Source of the DNA: Excoecaria cochinchinensis
Taxonomy: Eukaryota; Streptophyta; Magnoliopsida; Malpighiales; Euphorbiaceae
Reading direction: 5' to 3'
DNA: 64,000 nt
Assembly: GCA_947683425.1 (NCBI GenBank)
Contig: CANTUQ010000043.1
Coordinates: forward strand, 13,472,501-13,536,500
Below, piece by piece: positions 32,038 through 43,126 of this stretch; within the stretch, counting starts at the first letter, position 1; the number at the start of each line of letters is the position of its first letter. The translations under genes and the position numbers were made by a program. Under the pieces are notes generated by a model. That model did no database searches. It saw nothing but the letters and a program-made list of their open reading frames with translations, and was not told the DNA's origin.

Positions 32038-35000
32038 ATGGAGTCCGCTCGAGGATCGCTTGAGGGGTCAGCGGAAAGTGCGAATCCCCAAGAGCAGGAT
32101 CCCTCAGTTTCTGGTCCGGCTCAACCTCCTAGGGGTTATCCTGAGGTGCCTCTGGGACCAATGGAAGCGATGCTCCAGAGTATGACAAGAGTACTTGAAA
32201 GGGTAACAGCGCCTAGTGCACCTATTGAAAGGCTAAGAAAGCATAGTGCAGAGGATTTCTTTGGTACTGGTATAGATGAATCTAACAAAGCAGAGATGTG
32301 GTTAGAAAAGACAGCCAGAGTACTTAAGGAGATAAGATGCCCGCCGGAGCAAGAAGTGGAGTGTGCCTTGTTTTTATTACAAGGTTCAGCTTATGATTGG
32401 TGGAAGTTGGTGGCTAGTCAACCGCAAGTTCCTGAACCGATAACATGGGAGTTCTTTGAGGATGAATTTCAGAACCGGTATGTGACCAAAGCTTATAAGG
32501 ATGCTAAGTGGGCACAGTTTCTCACTCTTAAGCAAAGAACAATGTCTGTGGCTGAGTATGAGGATGAGTTCAATAAGCTCAGTAAGTATGCGCCGCCAAG
32601 GGTTCTTACAGAAGAGTTTCGATGTCAGCATTTTGAAGCAGGCTTGAATAAGTCGTTGAAGGTGATGCTAATATCATTGATGTCGGCTCCAAATGTGAGG
32701 TATTATCAGTTAGTTCAGGCAGCCTTGAGGGCGGAGCGTTCTGAAAATATATTGAGAGAAAAGGCTCAAAGAAGAAAGTCTGCAAGAGGTGGTTCTTCTT
32801 CAGGCAAGAGAGCGAGGGAATCGCAAGGAAACTTTGCTGATGAATCTACAGCTAATCCGGCCCCTAGAGGGAGAAGACAGGGTTCTTCTAGGGGAGCGGG
32901 CTCAGGTAGAGGAGATGGTCCTCCTCGATGTTCTCATTGTAATAGACAACATTGGGGTGAATGTCGGTGGTTAACAGGAGGCTGTTTTAAATGTGGCTCT
33001 ACGGACCATTTACTTGCAAATTGTCCGAATCGACTTGGAGATCCTTCGGGACAACAAGAAGGGAGCCGAGCTGGATCTAATGTACCCCAAGGGAGTCGTA
33101 ATAGGGGTAGAGGAAGGGGTCGAGGTGGACGGCCTCGAGATAGAGAAGCCTCGGAATCAGTTGATCGCCCTGTGCCATCATCTGGTAGGGCTTATGCTAT
33201 GAAGGCCCGAGAGGAACAGAATGCTCCTGAAGTGATTGCCGGTAAGTTCTCTTTGCTTGATTCTGAAGTTTATGTTTTGATTGACCCGGGCTCTACCCAT
33301 TCTTATGTGTGTTCTGGTAAGTTGTGGGATAGTTTGGGTAGTGAGGAGAAGATGGAATATGAGATTTGTGTATCCAGTCCATTGGGTCAGAGTGTTATGG
33401 TTAATCGTGTATGTCGGAAGTGTCCTTTAAAGATTCAGGGTACCGAGTTTGTAGTAGATCTGATTTGTTTGCCATTCCATGAGTTTGATATTATTCTGGG
33501 AATGGATTGGTTAGAAAAGCATCGTGCAGTGGTAGATTGTCATAGGAAAGTAATGGTTTTGAAAGATAAAGATCAAATGCCGGTTGTGGTAAAGGGAATT
33601 GGAAGCAGTTCTTTGCATAATGTGGTATCAGCTATGAAAGTTAGAAGATTTATCAGGAAGGGATGTGAAGCGTTTTTGGCTGTGGTTTTAGACTCTCGGA
33701 GAAGTCAAGTTAAGATTCAAGATATTCCGATTGTAAGAGATTTTGTAGATGTTTTTCCGGAAGAATTACCGGGATTACCTCCCGAGAGAGAAGTTGAATT
33801 GTCAGTAGAGATTGTTCCAGGTACAGCTCCGATTTCTAAGGCTCCTTACAGAATGGCCCCAGTGGAATTGAAGGAATTGAAGAGTCAGTTGCAAGAGTTG
33901 TTGGATAAAGGATTTATTCGGCCAAGTGTGTCACCGTGGGGTGCTCCAGTGCTGTTTGTTAAGAAGAAAGATGGAACCCTTCGGATGTGCATTGACTATC
34001 GACAGCTTAATAAAGTGACTATTAAGAATAAGTACCCATTGCCAAGGATTGAAGTTCTTTTTGATCAGTTGAGAGGAGCTGGGGTATTCTCTAAGATAGA
34101 TCTGAGGTCAGGTTATTACCAGTTAGGGGTTAAGGAAGCAGATGTGGCTAAGACGGCTTTTCGGACACGTTATGGTCATTATGAATTTTTAGTGATGCCC
34201 TTTGGTTTGACCAATGCGCCTGCAGCCTTTATGGATCTGATGAACCGAGTTTTCCGACCGTATTTGGACAAGTTTGTTGTGGTATTTATTGATGACATTT
34301 TGGTGTACTCTAGAGACCGTAAAGAGCATAAAGAACATCTTAAGTTAGTATTGCAAACGTTAAGGGATCATCAGCTGTATGCGAAACTCAGTAAGTGCGA
34401 GTTTTGGTTGAAAGAAGTGGCCTTTCTTGGACATGTGGTGTCAGCGGAAGGTGTGCGGGTTGATCCTAGCAAAATTGAAGCGATTGTTAATTGGATGCCT
34501 CCGAAGAATGTGCCAGAAGTGAGAAGTTTTCTGGGGTTAGCAGGGTATTACAGACGGTTTGTTCAGGGATTTTCAGTGATAGCATCTCCTTTAACCAAGT
34601 TACTTCGGAAGGATATCAAGTTTGTATGGACTGAAAAGTGTCAAGCCAGTTTTGATCGTTTAAAGGAATGGTTGGTTAAAGCTCCTGTGCTCACACAGCC
34701 AGTTTCGGGTAAGGAATACACTATGTATAGTGATGCTTCGGGAATTGGGTTAGGTTGTGTTTTGATGCAAGGGAATAAAGTAGTAGCTTATGCATCGAGA
34801 CAGTTGAAGCCTCATGAGCGGAACTACCCGACTCATGATCTGGAGTTGGCAGCGGTAGTGTTTGCGCTTAAGGTTTGGCGACACTACTTGTATGGAGAGA
34901 CGTGCAGAATTTTCACCGATCACAAGAGTCTCAAGTATTTGTTAACTCAGAAGGAGTTGAATTTGAGACAGCGGAGATGGTTAGAACTCTTTAAGGATTA

Positions 35001-35199
35001 TGATTGTATCATTGACTATCATCCGGGTAAAGCTAATGTGGTGGCGGATGCTCTTAGTAGGAAGTCTTTGTCTGCGCTACTGACTAGTCGAGGCAGATGG
35101 AGATTTGATTCTGAAGGTGCTCTAATTGCTCAACTTAAAGTTAAGCCAAGTTTGAGATCAGAAATTGCAAAGGCTCAGTTGGATGATCATGTGCTTTAG
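32038..35199 (+). CDS. Tekay-type gag-protease-RT-RNase H polyprotein (1053 codons)
   Basis: One open frame without frameshift, starting MESARGSLEGSAES just after the leader; the homologous start at 6419 supports it. Gag core at about residues 80-250 (SAYDWWKLV, TWEFFEDEFQNRYV); basic linker; a CHC-rich segment and the zinc knuckle CFKCGSTDHLLANC (about residues 315-328). Protease motif LIDPGSTHSY at about 413-422, with ILGMDWL following. RT at about 590-800, with MCIDYRQLNK (about 650) and VFIDDILVYS (about 750). RNase H from YSDASGIGLG (about 896) through IFTDHKSLKYLL and ADALSRKS. It ends at TAG 35197-35199, between RNase H and integrase; the same frame continues directly after it. It would make the capsid and the enzymes for reverse transcription in the cytoplasm. 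Confidence 0.95.
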   Translation: MESARGSLEGSAESANPQEQDPSVSGPAQPPRGYPEVPLGPMEAMLQSMTRVLERVTAPSAPIERLRKHSAEDFFGTGIDESNKAEMWLEKTARVLKEIRCPPEQEVECALFLLQGSAYDWWKLVASQPQVPEPITWEFFEDEFQNRYVTKAYKDAKWAQFLTLKQRTMSVAEYEDEFNKLSKYAPPRVLTEEFRCQHFEAGLNKSLKVMLISLMSAPNVRYYQLVQAALRAERSENILREKAQRRKSARGGSSSGKRARESQGNFADESTANPAPRGRRQGSSRGAGSGRGDGPPRCSHCNRQHWGECRWLTGGCFKCGSTDHLLANCPNRLGDPSGQQEGSRAGSNVPQGSRNRGRGRGRGGRPRDREASESVDRPVPSSGRAYAMKAREEQNAPEVIAGKFSLLDSEVYVLIDPGSTHSYVCSGKLWDSLGSEEKMEYEICVSSPLGQSVMVNRVCRKCPLKIQGTEFVVDLICLPFHEFDIILGMDWLEKHRAVVDCHRKVMVLKDKDQMPVVVKGIGSSSLHNVVSAMKVRRFIRKGCEAFLAVVLDSRRSQVKIQDIPIVRDFVDVFPEELPGLPPEREVELSVEIVPGTAPISKAPYRMAPVELKELKSQLQELLDKGFIRPSVSPWGAPVLFVKKKDGTLRMCIDYRQLNKVTIKNKYPLPRIEVLFDQLRGAGVFSKIDLRSGYYQLGVKEADVAKTAFRTRYGHYEFLVMPFGLTNAPAAFMDLMNRVFRPYLDKFVVVFIDDILVYSRDRKEHKEHLKLVLQTLRDHQLYAKLSKCEFWLKEVAFLGHVVSAEGVRVDPSKIEAIVNWMPPKNVPEVRSFLGLAGYYRRFVQGFSVIASPLTKLLRKDIKFVWTEKCQASFDRLKEWLVKAPVLTQPVSGKEYTMYSDASGIGLGCVLMQGNKVVAYASRQLKPHERNYPTHDLELAAVVFALKVWRHYLYGETCRIFTDHKSLKYLLTQKELNLRQRRWLELFKDYDCIIDYHPGKANVVADALSRKSLSALLTSRGRWRFDSEGALIAQLKVKPSLRSEIAKAQLDDHVL

Positions 35200-36627
35200 C
35201 GTGTTTCTCAAGCAGTGAAAGAGGGCAAGCAGTCTGAGTACTTATTAGACAGTGAAGGAGTGTTGAGGCATGGTAATCGGTTATGTGTACCTAATGTGGG
35301 TGAATTAAGAAAGAAACTGTTGCAAGAAGCTCATTCTTCAGTCTTCACTATGCATCCTGGTGGAGACAAGATGTATCAAGACTTAAAGCAATACTATTGG
35401 TGGCCAGGAATGAAAAGAGAGATAACAGAATTTGTTTCAAGGTGTCTTACTTGTCAGCAAGTGAAAACCGAGCATCAAGTGCCATCGGGATTGCTTCATC
35501 CCTTACCCATTCCTCAATGGAAATGGGATGACATCACAATGGATTTTGTATATGGTCTTCCTATGACGCAGCGTAAGCATGATTCTGTATGGGTTATTGT
35601 GGATCGATTGTCGAAGTCTGCACATTTTCTACCAGTACGAGTGGATTATTCGATGGACAAGTTGGCGGAACTGTATGTGGATGAGATAGTCCGATTGCAT
35701 GGGATTCCATTATCCATTGTATCAGATCGAGATCCTCGTTTTACATCCAAGTTTTGGAAAGAACTTCAGACAGCTTTGGGAACACGGTTAAATTTCAGTA
35801 CTGCTTTCCATCCACAGACCGATGGTCAGTCAGAGAGGGTTATTCAGATTTTAGAAGATATGCTCTGAGGTTGTGCTTTAGAGTTCTCAGGAAGCTGGGA
35901 TCGGTATGTATCTTTGATGGAATTCGCATATAATAACAGCTACCAAGTGAGTATTGGTATGGCCCCTTATGAAGCACTGTATGGACGGAAATGTAGAACA
36001 CCAGTGTGTTGGACTGAACTGTCAGAAAAAGCTATGATAGGTCCGGATATAGTGCGGGATACCGAAGAGAAAGTGAGGGTTGTGCAACAGAACTTGAAAG
36101 CAGCTAAGGACCGACAGCGTTCTTATGCTAATTTGAAGCGCATAGATATTCAGTATGAAGTGGGTGATAAGGTTTTCTTGAAAGTGTCACCATGGCGTAA
36201 GGTTCTCCGTTTCGGAAAGAAAGGCAAATTAAGTCCACGTTTTATTGGACCATATGAGATTCTAAGGAAAGTAGGTCCAGTAGCGTACCAGTTAGCTTTG
36301 CCTTTGGAGTTAGCTAGACTACATGATGTTTTTCATGTGTCTATGCTTCGGAGATATCGGTCGGATCCTTCGCATGTGTTACCAGTGCAAGATGTTCGGA
36401 TTCAGCCAGACTTTTCTTTTGATGAAGAACCGAAGAGGATTTTGGATAGAGAAATCAGACAGCTTCGGAATAAGCAGATACCGTTAGTCAAAGTTCTGTG
36501 GCAGCATCACGGTATTGAAGAAGCTACATGGGAACCAGAGGAAGCTATGAGATTACAATACCCTCAGTTATTCGGAACAGGTATGAATTTCGAGGACGAA
36601 ATTCTGTTAAGTGGGGGAGTATTGTAA
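35200..36627 (+). pseudogene. Tekay integrase with C-terminal chromodomain, downstream of an in-frame TAG
   Basis: It continues in the same frame as the preceding ORF. Zinc-binding region: SSVFTMHPGGDKMY ... CLTCQQVK. Core: MDFVYGLPM, IVSDRDPRF, TDGQSERVIQ, giving the D-D-E triad. A second stop (TGA, 35866-35868) splits the core from the C-terminal part, which holds FAYNNSYQVS, YEALYGRKCR, VFLKVSPWRKVLRFG, KLSPRFIGPYEIL and HDVFHVSMLRRY. The chromodomain (about 36430-36570) includes RILDREIRQLRNKQIPLVKV and EEATWEPEEAM, which places the element in the chromovirus clade, Tekay/Del type. It ends at TAA 36625, at the very edge of the LTR. Chromodomains of such integrases are known to guide integration to particular chromatin. 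Confidence 0.93.
36609..36620 (+). promoter_or_regulatory. Polypurine tract of the Tekay element
   Basis: AAGTGGGGGAGT ends 2 bp before the 3' LTR start at 36623 and overlaps the end of the pol frame. Confidence 0.88.
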
Positions 36628-38989
36628 CACCCCAAAACCACCCCAGTAGTTTGAGCCTGTCTGTGTCTGTATGTGTATATTTATGTGTCGTTTGTGTGTG
36701 TCAAATTAGATTATTTATTTAATTTATGTATAGTAATTTGAGAAGAGGAGTTAGAATATAGTATAAGTGAGTGTATGGAAATAAAGTGTGAATAAGGGTT
36801 AAATTAGTATGTAAAGTAAAGTATGGGAGTAGGGTGTGACTTGGGACATGTGTCTCATTGGGAGAGTGACATGTGGATTATGGATGGGTAAGCATTTATT
36901 GGGTTGGTGAGAGGAAAGGCAGCCAATCTCTTCTTTCCCTTGTTTTCCCGTTCTTCCTCTCCTCTTCACGCCATTCTCTTCTTCTTCTTTCTTTGTTCTT
37001 CCTTTTCTTTACATAATCTTGCTCCCACTTCCTTAATTGAGTAATTAGAGTTGATTAGCTTGTGGATTTTGGAAGCTTAAAGGTGAGTTGGGGTTATGGG
37101 TGTTTTAGATTCTTCTTCTTCCTCTTCTCTAGGTTTAAATATTTGTAAATTCAATTGTGGGTAGTTGTAAAATTGATCTTGATTGTTATGGGTTTATGGT
37201 TCAGAGGAGGCTCCTAGACCTGATAAAGGAAAAGGAATCGCAAGCGGAAGCGGAGCTCGCGATTAGGAGCTAAGGAGAGAAGGTTTGGGAATTTTGTCTT
37301 TGTACACATATTTGTAGTTTGAAATGAATATTTGTGTTATTGCTTGGATTAGAATTATAAGTTGTGTATATATGATTGAATTTGAATTAGACATGATATG
37401 AGATGCTAGAGAATGAGTATTGTTATAGGATTTGCGAGAAAGTATGTGAATAGATGTAATTGGTATTAAATGTGCTGTTTTGGGATTTCTTGTAATTAGA
37501 CATATAATGGATTTGATTTAATTGTGATAATTGGTGATAAAGCTGGGTTTTTAAATATGTTATGAGTTGTGGATGCTTGTGTTGCTGAATTTTGAGGTTT
37601 GGAATCAATTTTGGAAGTTTGGATGTGAATTGTGTGAGAATTCTGCAGAATTTGGGCGTAAGAGCTGGAAAACCCGTGTCTGTCGCGATCGCGACACTGT
37701 CGCAAGCGCGACAGAGCGCGGAGGTTTCGGCCCTCGCGCCGGCGCGAGAAGTGTCGCGCCAAAGAACTCGAGGGAGCTCTCTGTCGTGAGCGCGACCATT
37801 GTCGCGAGCGCGACAGAGTGCTCGAGCTCCGAGCTTGTGTGAGGTTCTCTTCTGTCGCGAGCGCGACAAGCTTCGCGAGCGCGACAGAAGAGAAATCCCT
37901 ACGTCCTCTCGCGACCATGAGATCTCTCGCGATCGCGAGACGAGGCGGGGAAGTGTAGCTTGGCTTCTGTCGCGAGCGCGACAGTCGTCGCGAGCGCGAC
38001 AGACGTGACTTCCAAATTGGATTTATTCTCCTTTTTGCTTAAAGACTTGGTTTCTTTTGCATGTGCTCTGTGATGTAAAGCCTGGAAATCTAATTAAATG
38101 AATAATATGTATGTTAATTTGACAAGATTTGGTATAACCTGCTAATGTCGAATAAGTGGATAGTTAGGCATGCCTAATAGAGTTATGTGCCGCTGTAGCT
38201 ATATGTACGACTTGGACCCTGATCAGGTCCCACGAATGGATCCTCGTGATCCCTCTGTCTGAATCTTTCTTAAGATTCCACGTAAAAACGATTTGAAAAC
38301 AAAATAAAAAGAATGATTTGATGCCTTCGGGTATCTATATGTATATGTGACGATACCGATACTCTCAAGTATCTATATGTGTACTCGTTATCCACTCATT
38401 GTGATTAAGCAGGTGTCATTGTATTTTGTACAAGAACCTTTGGATGAGAATGCTAATATCTGAAGTAACTATGTATGATTATTATGCTCATAATTGTATT
38501 GTTTTCATGCGTTTTCTGTTACCGTCACTCACGCATTGTGTGTTTCCCCACTAAGCGATTTCGCTTAGCACGGGTGTTTATCCGTGCAGGTGTGGAAGGT
38601 TTTCGATTGCCTCGGGTTGGGCGTGTCGCATCGGGAAGGCCAACGCAATTAGAGTCCTGAAGTTTTATAGTATAGGCTTTCCTTCATTTTGTAATAGATG
38701 TAATGTTTTGTTAGCCCTTTTGAACAGTATACATTGGGCTTTTGTAAATTATTTCTTTTTGTAATATGATGTAATATGTAAAGAGTTTCTTTTGGTATAT
38801 TAATAAAGTATACATTTTGTTCAAAATCATTCTTCTCTGTATTGAAGTTTTTAATTATTTCCGATATGTTGCTCTATATATGTAATGTTTGCATGTTTGT
38901 ACTAGTGGGGTGTGACACTCCTATCTATCCAGGGAGGCCTCTCCTCCAATCTGTATGGAAGTCTCCTTGGTATAGGTTGGGGTGTGACA
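36623..38989 (+). repeat. 3' LTR (2367 bp) of the nearly intact Tekay element
   Basis: Same ends as the 5' LTR (TGTAACACCCC to GGGTGTGACA), followed by the duplication GTGAC at 38990-38994. The length difference of 12 bp from the 5' LTR is explained by a single indel next to ACCGTCACT. It carries the intron-like block at 37083, the CpG block at 37671-38006, the palindrome at 38164 and the double hairpin at 38546. Confidence 0.97.
37671..38006. repeat. CpG-rich inverted-repeat array in the Tekay 3' LTR
   Basis: Copy of the array at 30600-30935. About five of the LTR-LTR differences fall here, mostly C/T or G/A at CpG. Confidence 0.85.
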
Positions 38990-39381
38990 GTGACTGTATT
39001 GAGTTCATTGAGATGTTGAGCTGTCCATGCACCTTCTATCATCCGCAAATTAAATAGCTGCCTCATCAAATGAACCTTGAGAGAGGCTTATGGCTTCTCA
39101 TAGATACTAGAAAGAGCTGCCATAAGACCCGTCGTGGTCTTTTCTTTTGCCATATTAAAAGCAACATTGCGAGATAACATCAGTCGGATAACTCCGAGGG
39201 CTTTTCTGTCAAGAAGAGTCCATTCTTCATCCTTCATATCGTCTGGCTTCTTTCCTGAGAGAGGTTTCTCGAGGCCCTTTTGGTATAGACAATCTTCTAT
39301 CTGCATTTTCCAAAAGCCAAAGTCTGCACCATCGAACCTTTCGATTTTCACCTTTCCTTCGTCTACGGCCATTGCTCCCAC
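38990..39381 (-). pseudogene. Ty1/copia gag N-terminus (piece 3)
   Basis: Starts MGAMAVDEGKVKIERFDG at 39381 and continues with FGFWKMQIEDCLYQKGLEKPL and DEEWTLLDRKALGVIRLML, the typical copia gag N-terminus (DUF4219/UBN2-like). It runs to KPSI-like sequence near 39085 and is interrupted at 38990 by the Tekay element; gag resumes at 29551. The start is supported by its position about 170 bp inside the primer site. Confidence 0.9.
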
Positions 39382-39547
39382 TCAAATCTGACTTCCTTTA
39401 GATCATTTCTGACAATTATTGCAAACCACCGTGTATTAGAACACCTCCGTGGATAAATCGGTACTACCGATCGAATTTCACTATCCATGAAATTTATATT
39501 CACATGAATAGTAACCTCGCCAGAAATTGAACAAAAATACTACCAAA

Positions 39548-39559
39548 GCTCTGATACCA
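39548..39559 (-). promoter_or_regulatory. Primer-binding site of the Ty1/copia element
   Basis: The minus strand reads TGGTATCAGAGC, two bases inside the LTR end at 39562. It is of the initiator-Met type, usual for copia. Confidence 0.9.
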
Positions 39560-39561
39560 GT

Positions 39562-40464
39562 TGTTCGATAAATTACGCAAATTTTCTTACGGTCTGATTT
39601 GTGAGAGCGAAAGTAAATGGAAAATAATAATAATACACAAAAATTGATAACGGAGTTCGGCCAAATTATGCCTACGTCTCCAGGCTACTGCAGACCTTTC
39701 ACTAAAAGAAGAAAGTATGCAGAGTGTTTACAAAAGGCTCATAATTTCTCACAACCCATAACCTAAATACACCTAGAAAAATGCTCTCAATTTTCTCTCA
39801 CTCAACTCTCTCTGTGCTCACTATACTTTTACATATAAATATGAGAGGGTGGAGGAGTCTATCCTCCCATGCATTAATGAGAAAAAAAAAAACGTGAGTT
39901 ATTATTTGTCAACTATGGTTGTTGCCTCCCCTTTGACAAAAGCACTTTTATCATTTGTCAATGGTTGTTGCCTCCTGGGTCAATTTCACTCATAGTCACT
40001 CAACTTATCACTTATCGCGCAAAAGTAACCGACTTTTTTTTTCTTACTTAAATGTCACTGAACTTTTAACATTATTGCACAAAAGTCATGTTGACCGGAA
40101 TCCGGCGACGACCCTTGCTGGATTGATGACTTTTTTGCAAAAATGTTAAAAGTTCAGTAACATTTAAGTTGAAAAAAAAAAGTTAATTACTTTTGCGAGA
40201 TAAATGATAAGTCTAGTGACCGTGAGTGAAATTAATTTAAATGTAATATTTGTTGAACTTATCAATCCGGCAAGACTCGTCGCCGGATTCCGGTCAACAT
40301 GACTTTTGTGCAATAGTATTAAAAGTTCAGTGACATTTAAGTAAGAAAAAAAAATTCGGTTACTTTTGCGCGATAAGTGATAAGTTGAGTGACCATGGGT
40401 GAAATCAACCCTTGCCTCCTCTTTGACATAATAAATGTTAATAAGCCATTCTTTTTGACTAACA
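39562..40464 (-). repeat. 5' LTR of the Ty1/copia element, split by a MITE
   Basis: The inner end (minus strand, CGAACA) abuts the primer site. The outer end is placed at about 40464, where the minus strand reads TGTTAGTCAAAAAG, but this is less certain because the other LTR is off the window. Without the MITE and its duplication the LTR is about 460 bp. A TATAAAT-like promoter (minus strand, about 39835) is visible. Two direct copies of a segment with TTTGTCAA...GGTTGTTGCCTCC occur just downstream of the MITE in the minus sense. Confidence 0.7.
39977..40411. mobile_element. Mutator-like MITE (435 bp) with 9-bp target duplication
   Basis: The flanks are identical 9-mers, TTGCCTCCT, at 39968-39976 and 40412-40420. 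The ends are long inverted repeats of about 130 bp: both read, inward, GGGT then CAATTTCACTCA or TGATTTCACCCA, then ACTCAACTTATCACTTATCG. A 9-bp duplication with long terminal inverted repeats points to the Mutator superfamily. It has no coding capacity. A third, diverged copy of the arm lies in the middle in inverted orientation (about 40118-40240). Confidence 0.9.
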
Positions 40465-43126
40465 CATTAAATGTATATGATTTTGAATCAAGGGGCATGT
40501 TGGAATTAATTGAAAATCAGTATTATTTTTTTTGTAGTAATTAAATTAGTGGGTTTTCTTTTTACTTGTTTATAATATTTGTGTTTATTGTTATTTAGTT
40601 AGTGGTGTTAATAATATTAGTGTAGTTAGTGGATTCATGGAATTATGAATTTAGTTGATTAGCGAAACTAATGGGTTAGAGGCCTAAATTTATTGTTTAG
40701 ATATAAGCTTATAAATAAACATATATAATTAGTTTTTGATGAAAATGAAATTTATGTTTTTCATCCTAAAAATTTTTCAACATTTACTTCTTTATTTGAG
40801 ATTGATGTATGAGTTAAAGGGGACTACTAATTATGTCTCGGTTTGGAAGAGTTTATTGACGGGTAAAAGAGTTTAAGCTTGGGACACCAAGTAATGAATT
40901 ATGCTAGCGCTGAATGGTATAAAAAATGGCTTTTGACCTTTGATTTCTATACACTTGTTTGATTTTAGTATGTTGAACTGGAAGTGACCAATTTACACGC
41001 TTTTGACCTTTGATTTCTATACACTTGTTTGATTTTAGCATGTTGAACTGGAAGTGACCAATTTACACTTCGCTTATTTTAATATTTTAAGAAACGTTTT
41101 TGAAAAAAGAGAATATTAGTGTGCCTATGCTTAAACTTGAGGAAAGTTAAAGGGCTAAAGATGATATGGTAAACTATAAACACAAGATGGTGTTATTAAT
41201 GTGTCTCGGCCTAATAAGGATATTAAGAGCTCATTACATAATTTATATTTTATTTTTCCTTTGTTATTTATTCTCTTGAGAATGGGCCTTTTGTTCAAAC
41301 AATATTTGGCGCAAGAGTTAAATTTTGAATAGAAGAATATGTTAAACAACATGTCTCAAATTGGTCGAGAATAAGTGTTAATTAATGAATTGAGTATTGG
41401 AAGTGTGAATTGAGTTGATGGTTTAAAAGTAATGCATGAGAGCCTAAAGACTTATTCTCGTCCAAGGTAAGACTTGAAGGTTTCCTTGCTAAGTTTATGC
41501 TTTAGTCTATTAATCGTAAATAGGAAGAGCATGTAATCTTGAATGAATTGGTTCTTGAAGTTTGGGATATTGGAAAGTGGATATAAATTTTATTGATTTT
41601 GCAAAATGCTTAATATGGTTTGCGTGAAGTTAATTATACCAATTTTATTTATAGCTACTTAACCTTTGGGAATTGAATTCATGATGTTGAATAATCTCTT
41701 CTAGGTTCTTTTTGGTTATGTCAATGATTGGCTAAGAGCCTATAGGTTTTTTTTTTTGCTTTGTTTTAAACTCGAAGCTTTTTAGATATATTTTTTTTTT
41801 TGAAGTCAGCTATGAACTTTGGTGTTTTGTTAGACAAGATTATAATGGCTTTGCCCTTCTTTTGTGAGTGTTGCTTTTGGAATCGTATATAAGTTTATTA
41901 GTTTAAGTGTGAAGTGTCTAGTGAATTATTAGCTCAAAATTATACTTAATCTGTGTCTTAGTAATGGTTAGTTGGCATGCCAATAAGAGTCAGTTTAGCA
42001 GCTCTAGTGCGACATTAAATTAGTGCTAGTGATATGACTTTAGTTGACACCTTTCAGCATCCAGTGTTCTAATTAATGCTAGTGAAATGACTTTAGTTGA
42101 TAACTTTCAGCATCACACTAAATTAGTGTCTAGAGAAGTGATTTCTGCTGATAACTTTGGTATCCAATGTTCTAATTAATAATTTATATGTTGAGACAAC
42201 AATATCTCAAGTGTTATTGTCGGCAATCTGTTCAGTGTTTATTCTGATACCGAAGGTATCCAATGTTCTGTACAGTTTCTATTCTGATACTAGTAAAGGG
42301 AATCCAGTGTTCAGTCCAATTTTACAGTGAGTTGTACCCATGATAATATCTAGTGCCCTTGTTGCTTTCATTATATTTTATGTTTAGTGAAATGAGGAGT
42401 AGAATGGTATTTTCTTAAGATGTTATCACAATAATCCTTATTTAACATACATTTTATTCATGACAAACATATCTTGTTGTATTCTGCAAAGGAGGTAAGG
42501 TATCCGACGGATCACTTTATTTTGGTGGTGTTGCTTTCATAAGTTATATATATAGATATAAAGTAGATTTTGGTAATTATGTCTATGTCATGGGACCTAT
42601 TATATTTATTTATGTTTGTGTGTATTATCTGATCTTAATTTGAGCGAAATTGGTAAAGAGTCGTTTAAATTAAGAGTTTTCCTACTAAGCTGTTGCTTAG
42701 TATGGTAATTTTGTTCCTATGAAGGTAGTATGGACGGGAAGGGTTAGGAGCTGTCATTTGCACAATCTTAGACTATACTAGAAGCTATTGGTTTTGTAGA
42801 CTTGTTGTACCCCCTGTTTGTATATTTTGTACATCCAGATACAGTTTAAATTAACTCACTGAATTATAATTTTCTTCTTTTAATTAGTTAGATGAGTATA
42901 AAGTGATTGCTAAGTGTATAGGTAAGTTGAATAAAATTTCTAAATGCAAGCTTTGCTTTGTGATTTGATGCGGTCGTTGAATCATAGAGGTGACTAGTGA
43001 CTATAATGTGAATGTATATGCGTTATGATGTGTGTATTAGCCAGGCTTCTGGAGTTTTGATAAGTTGCATGTTCAGATCTATTAGAGTTTATGTGTGCAT
43101 AGACGGGATGAGAGGGTATGATGACA
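40465..43126 (+). repeat. Old repeat relic, right part resembling a chromovirus LTR
   Basis: AT-rich, no gene. From about 41940 the order of signals matches a Tekay-type LTR: the palindrome TTGGCATGCCAA (41972), then a degenerate hairpin CTACTAAGCTGTTGCTTAG (42680) followed by a stretch like the LTR end, with GGGTATGATGACA at about 43114-43126 as a possible terminus. The start of the LTR was not found. A 70-bp perfect-but-one tandem duplication lies at 40929-41068. Confidence 0.45.
40929..41068 (+). repeat. 70-bp tandem duplication
   Basis: Two adjacent copies (40929-40998, 40999-41068), each starting GCTTTTGACCTTTG and ending CCAATTTACAC, with one visible difference (GTATG versus GCATG). 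Confidence 0.92.
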
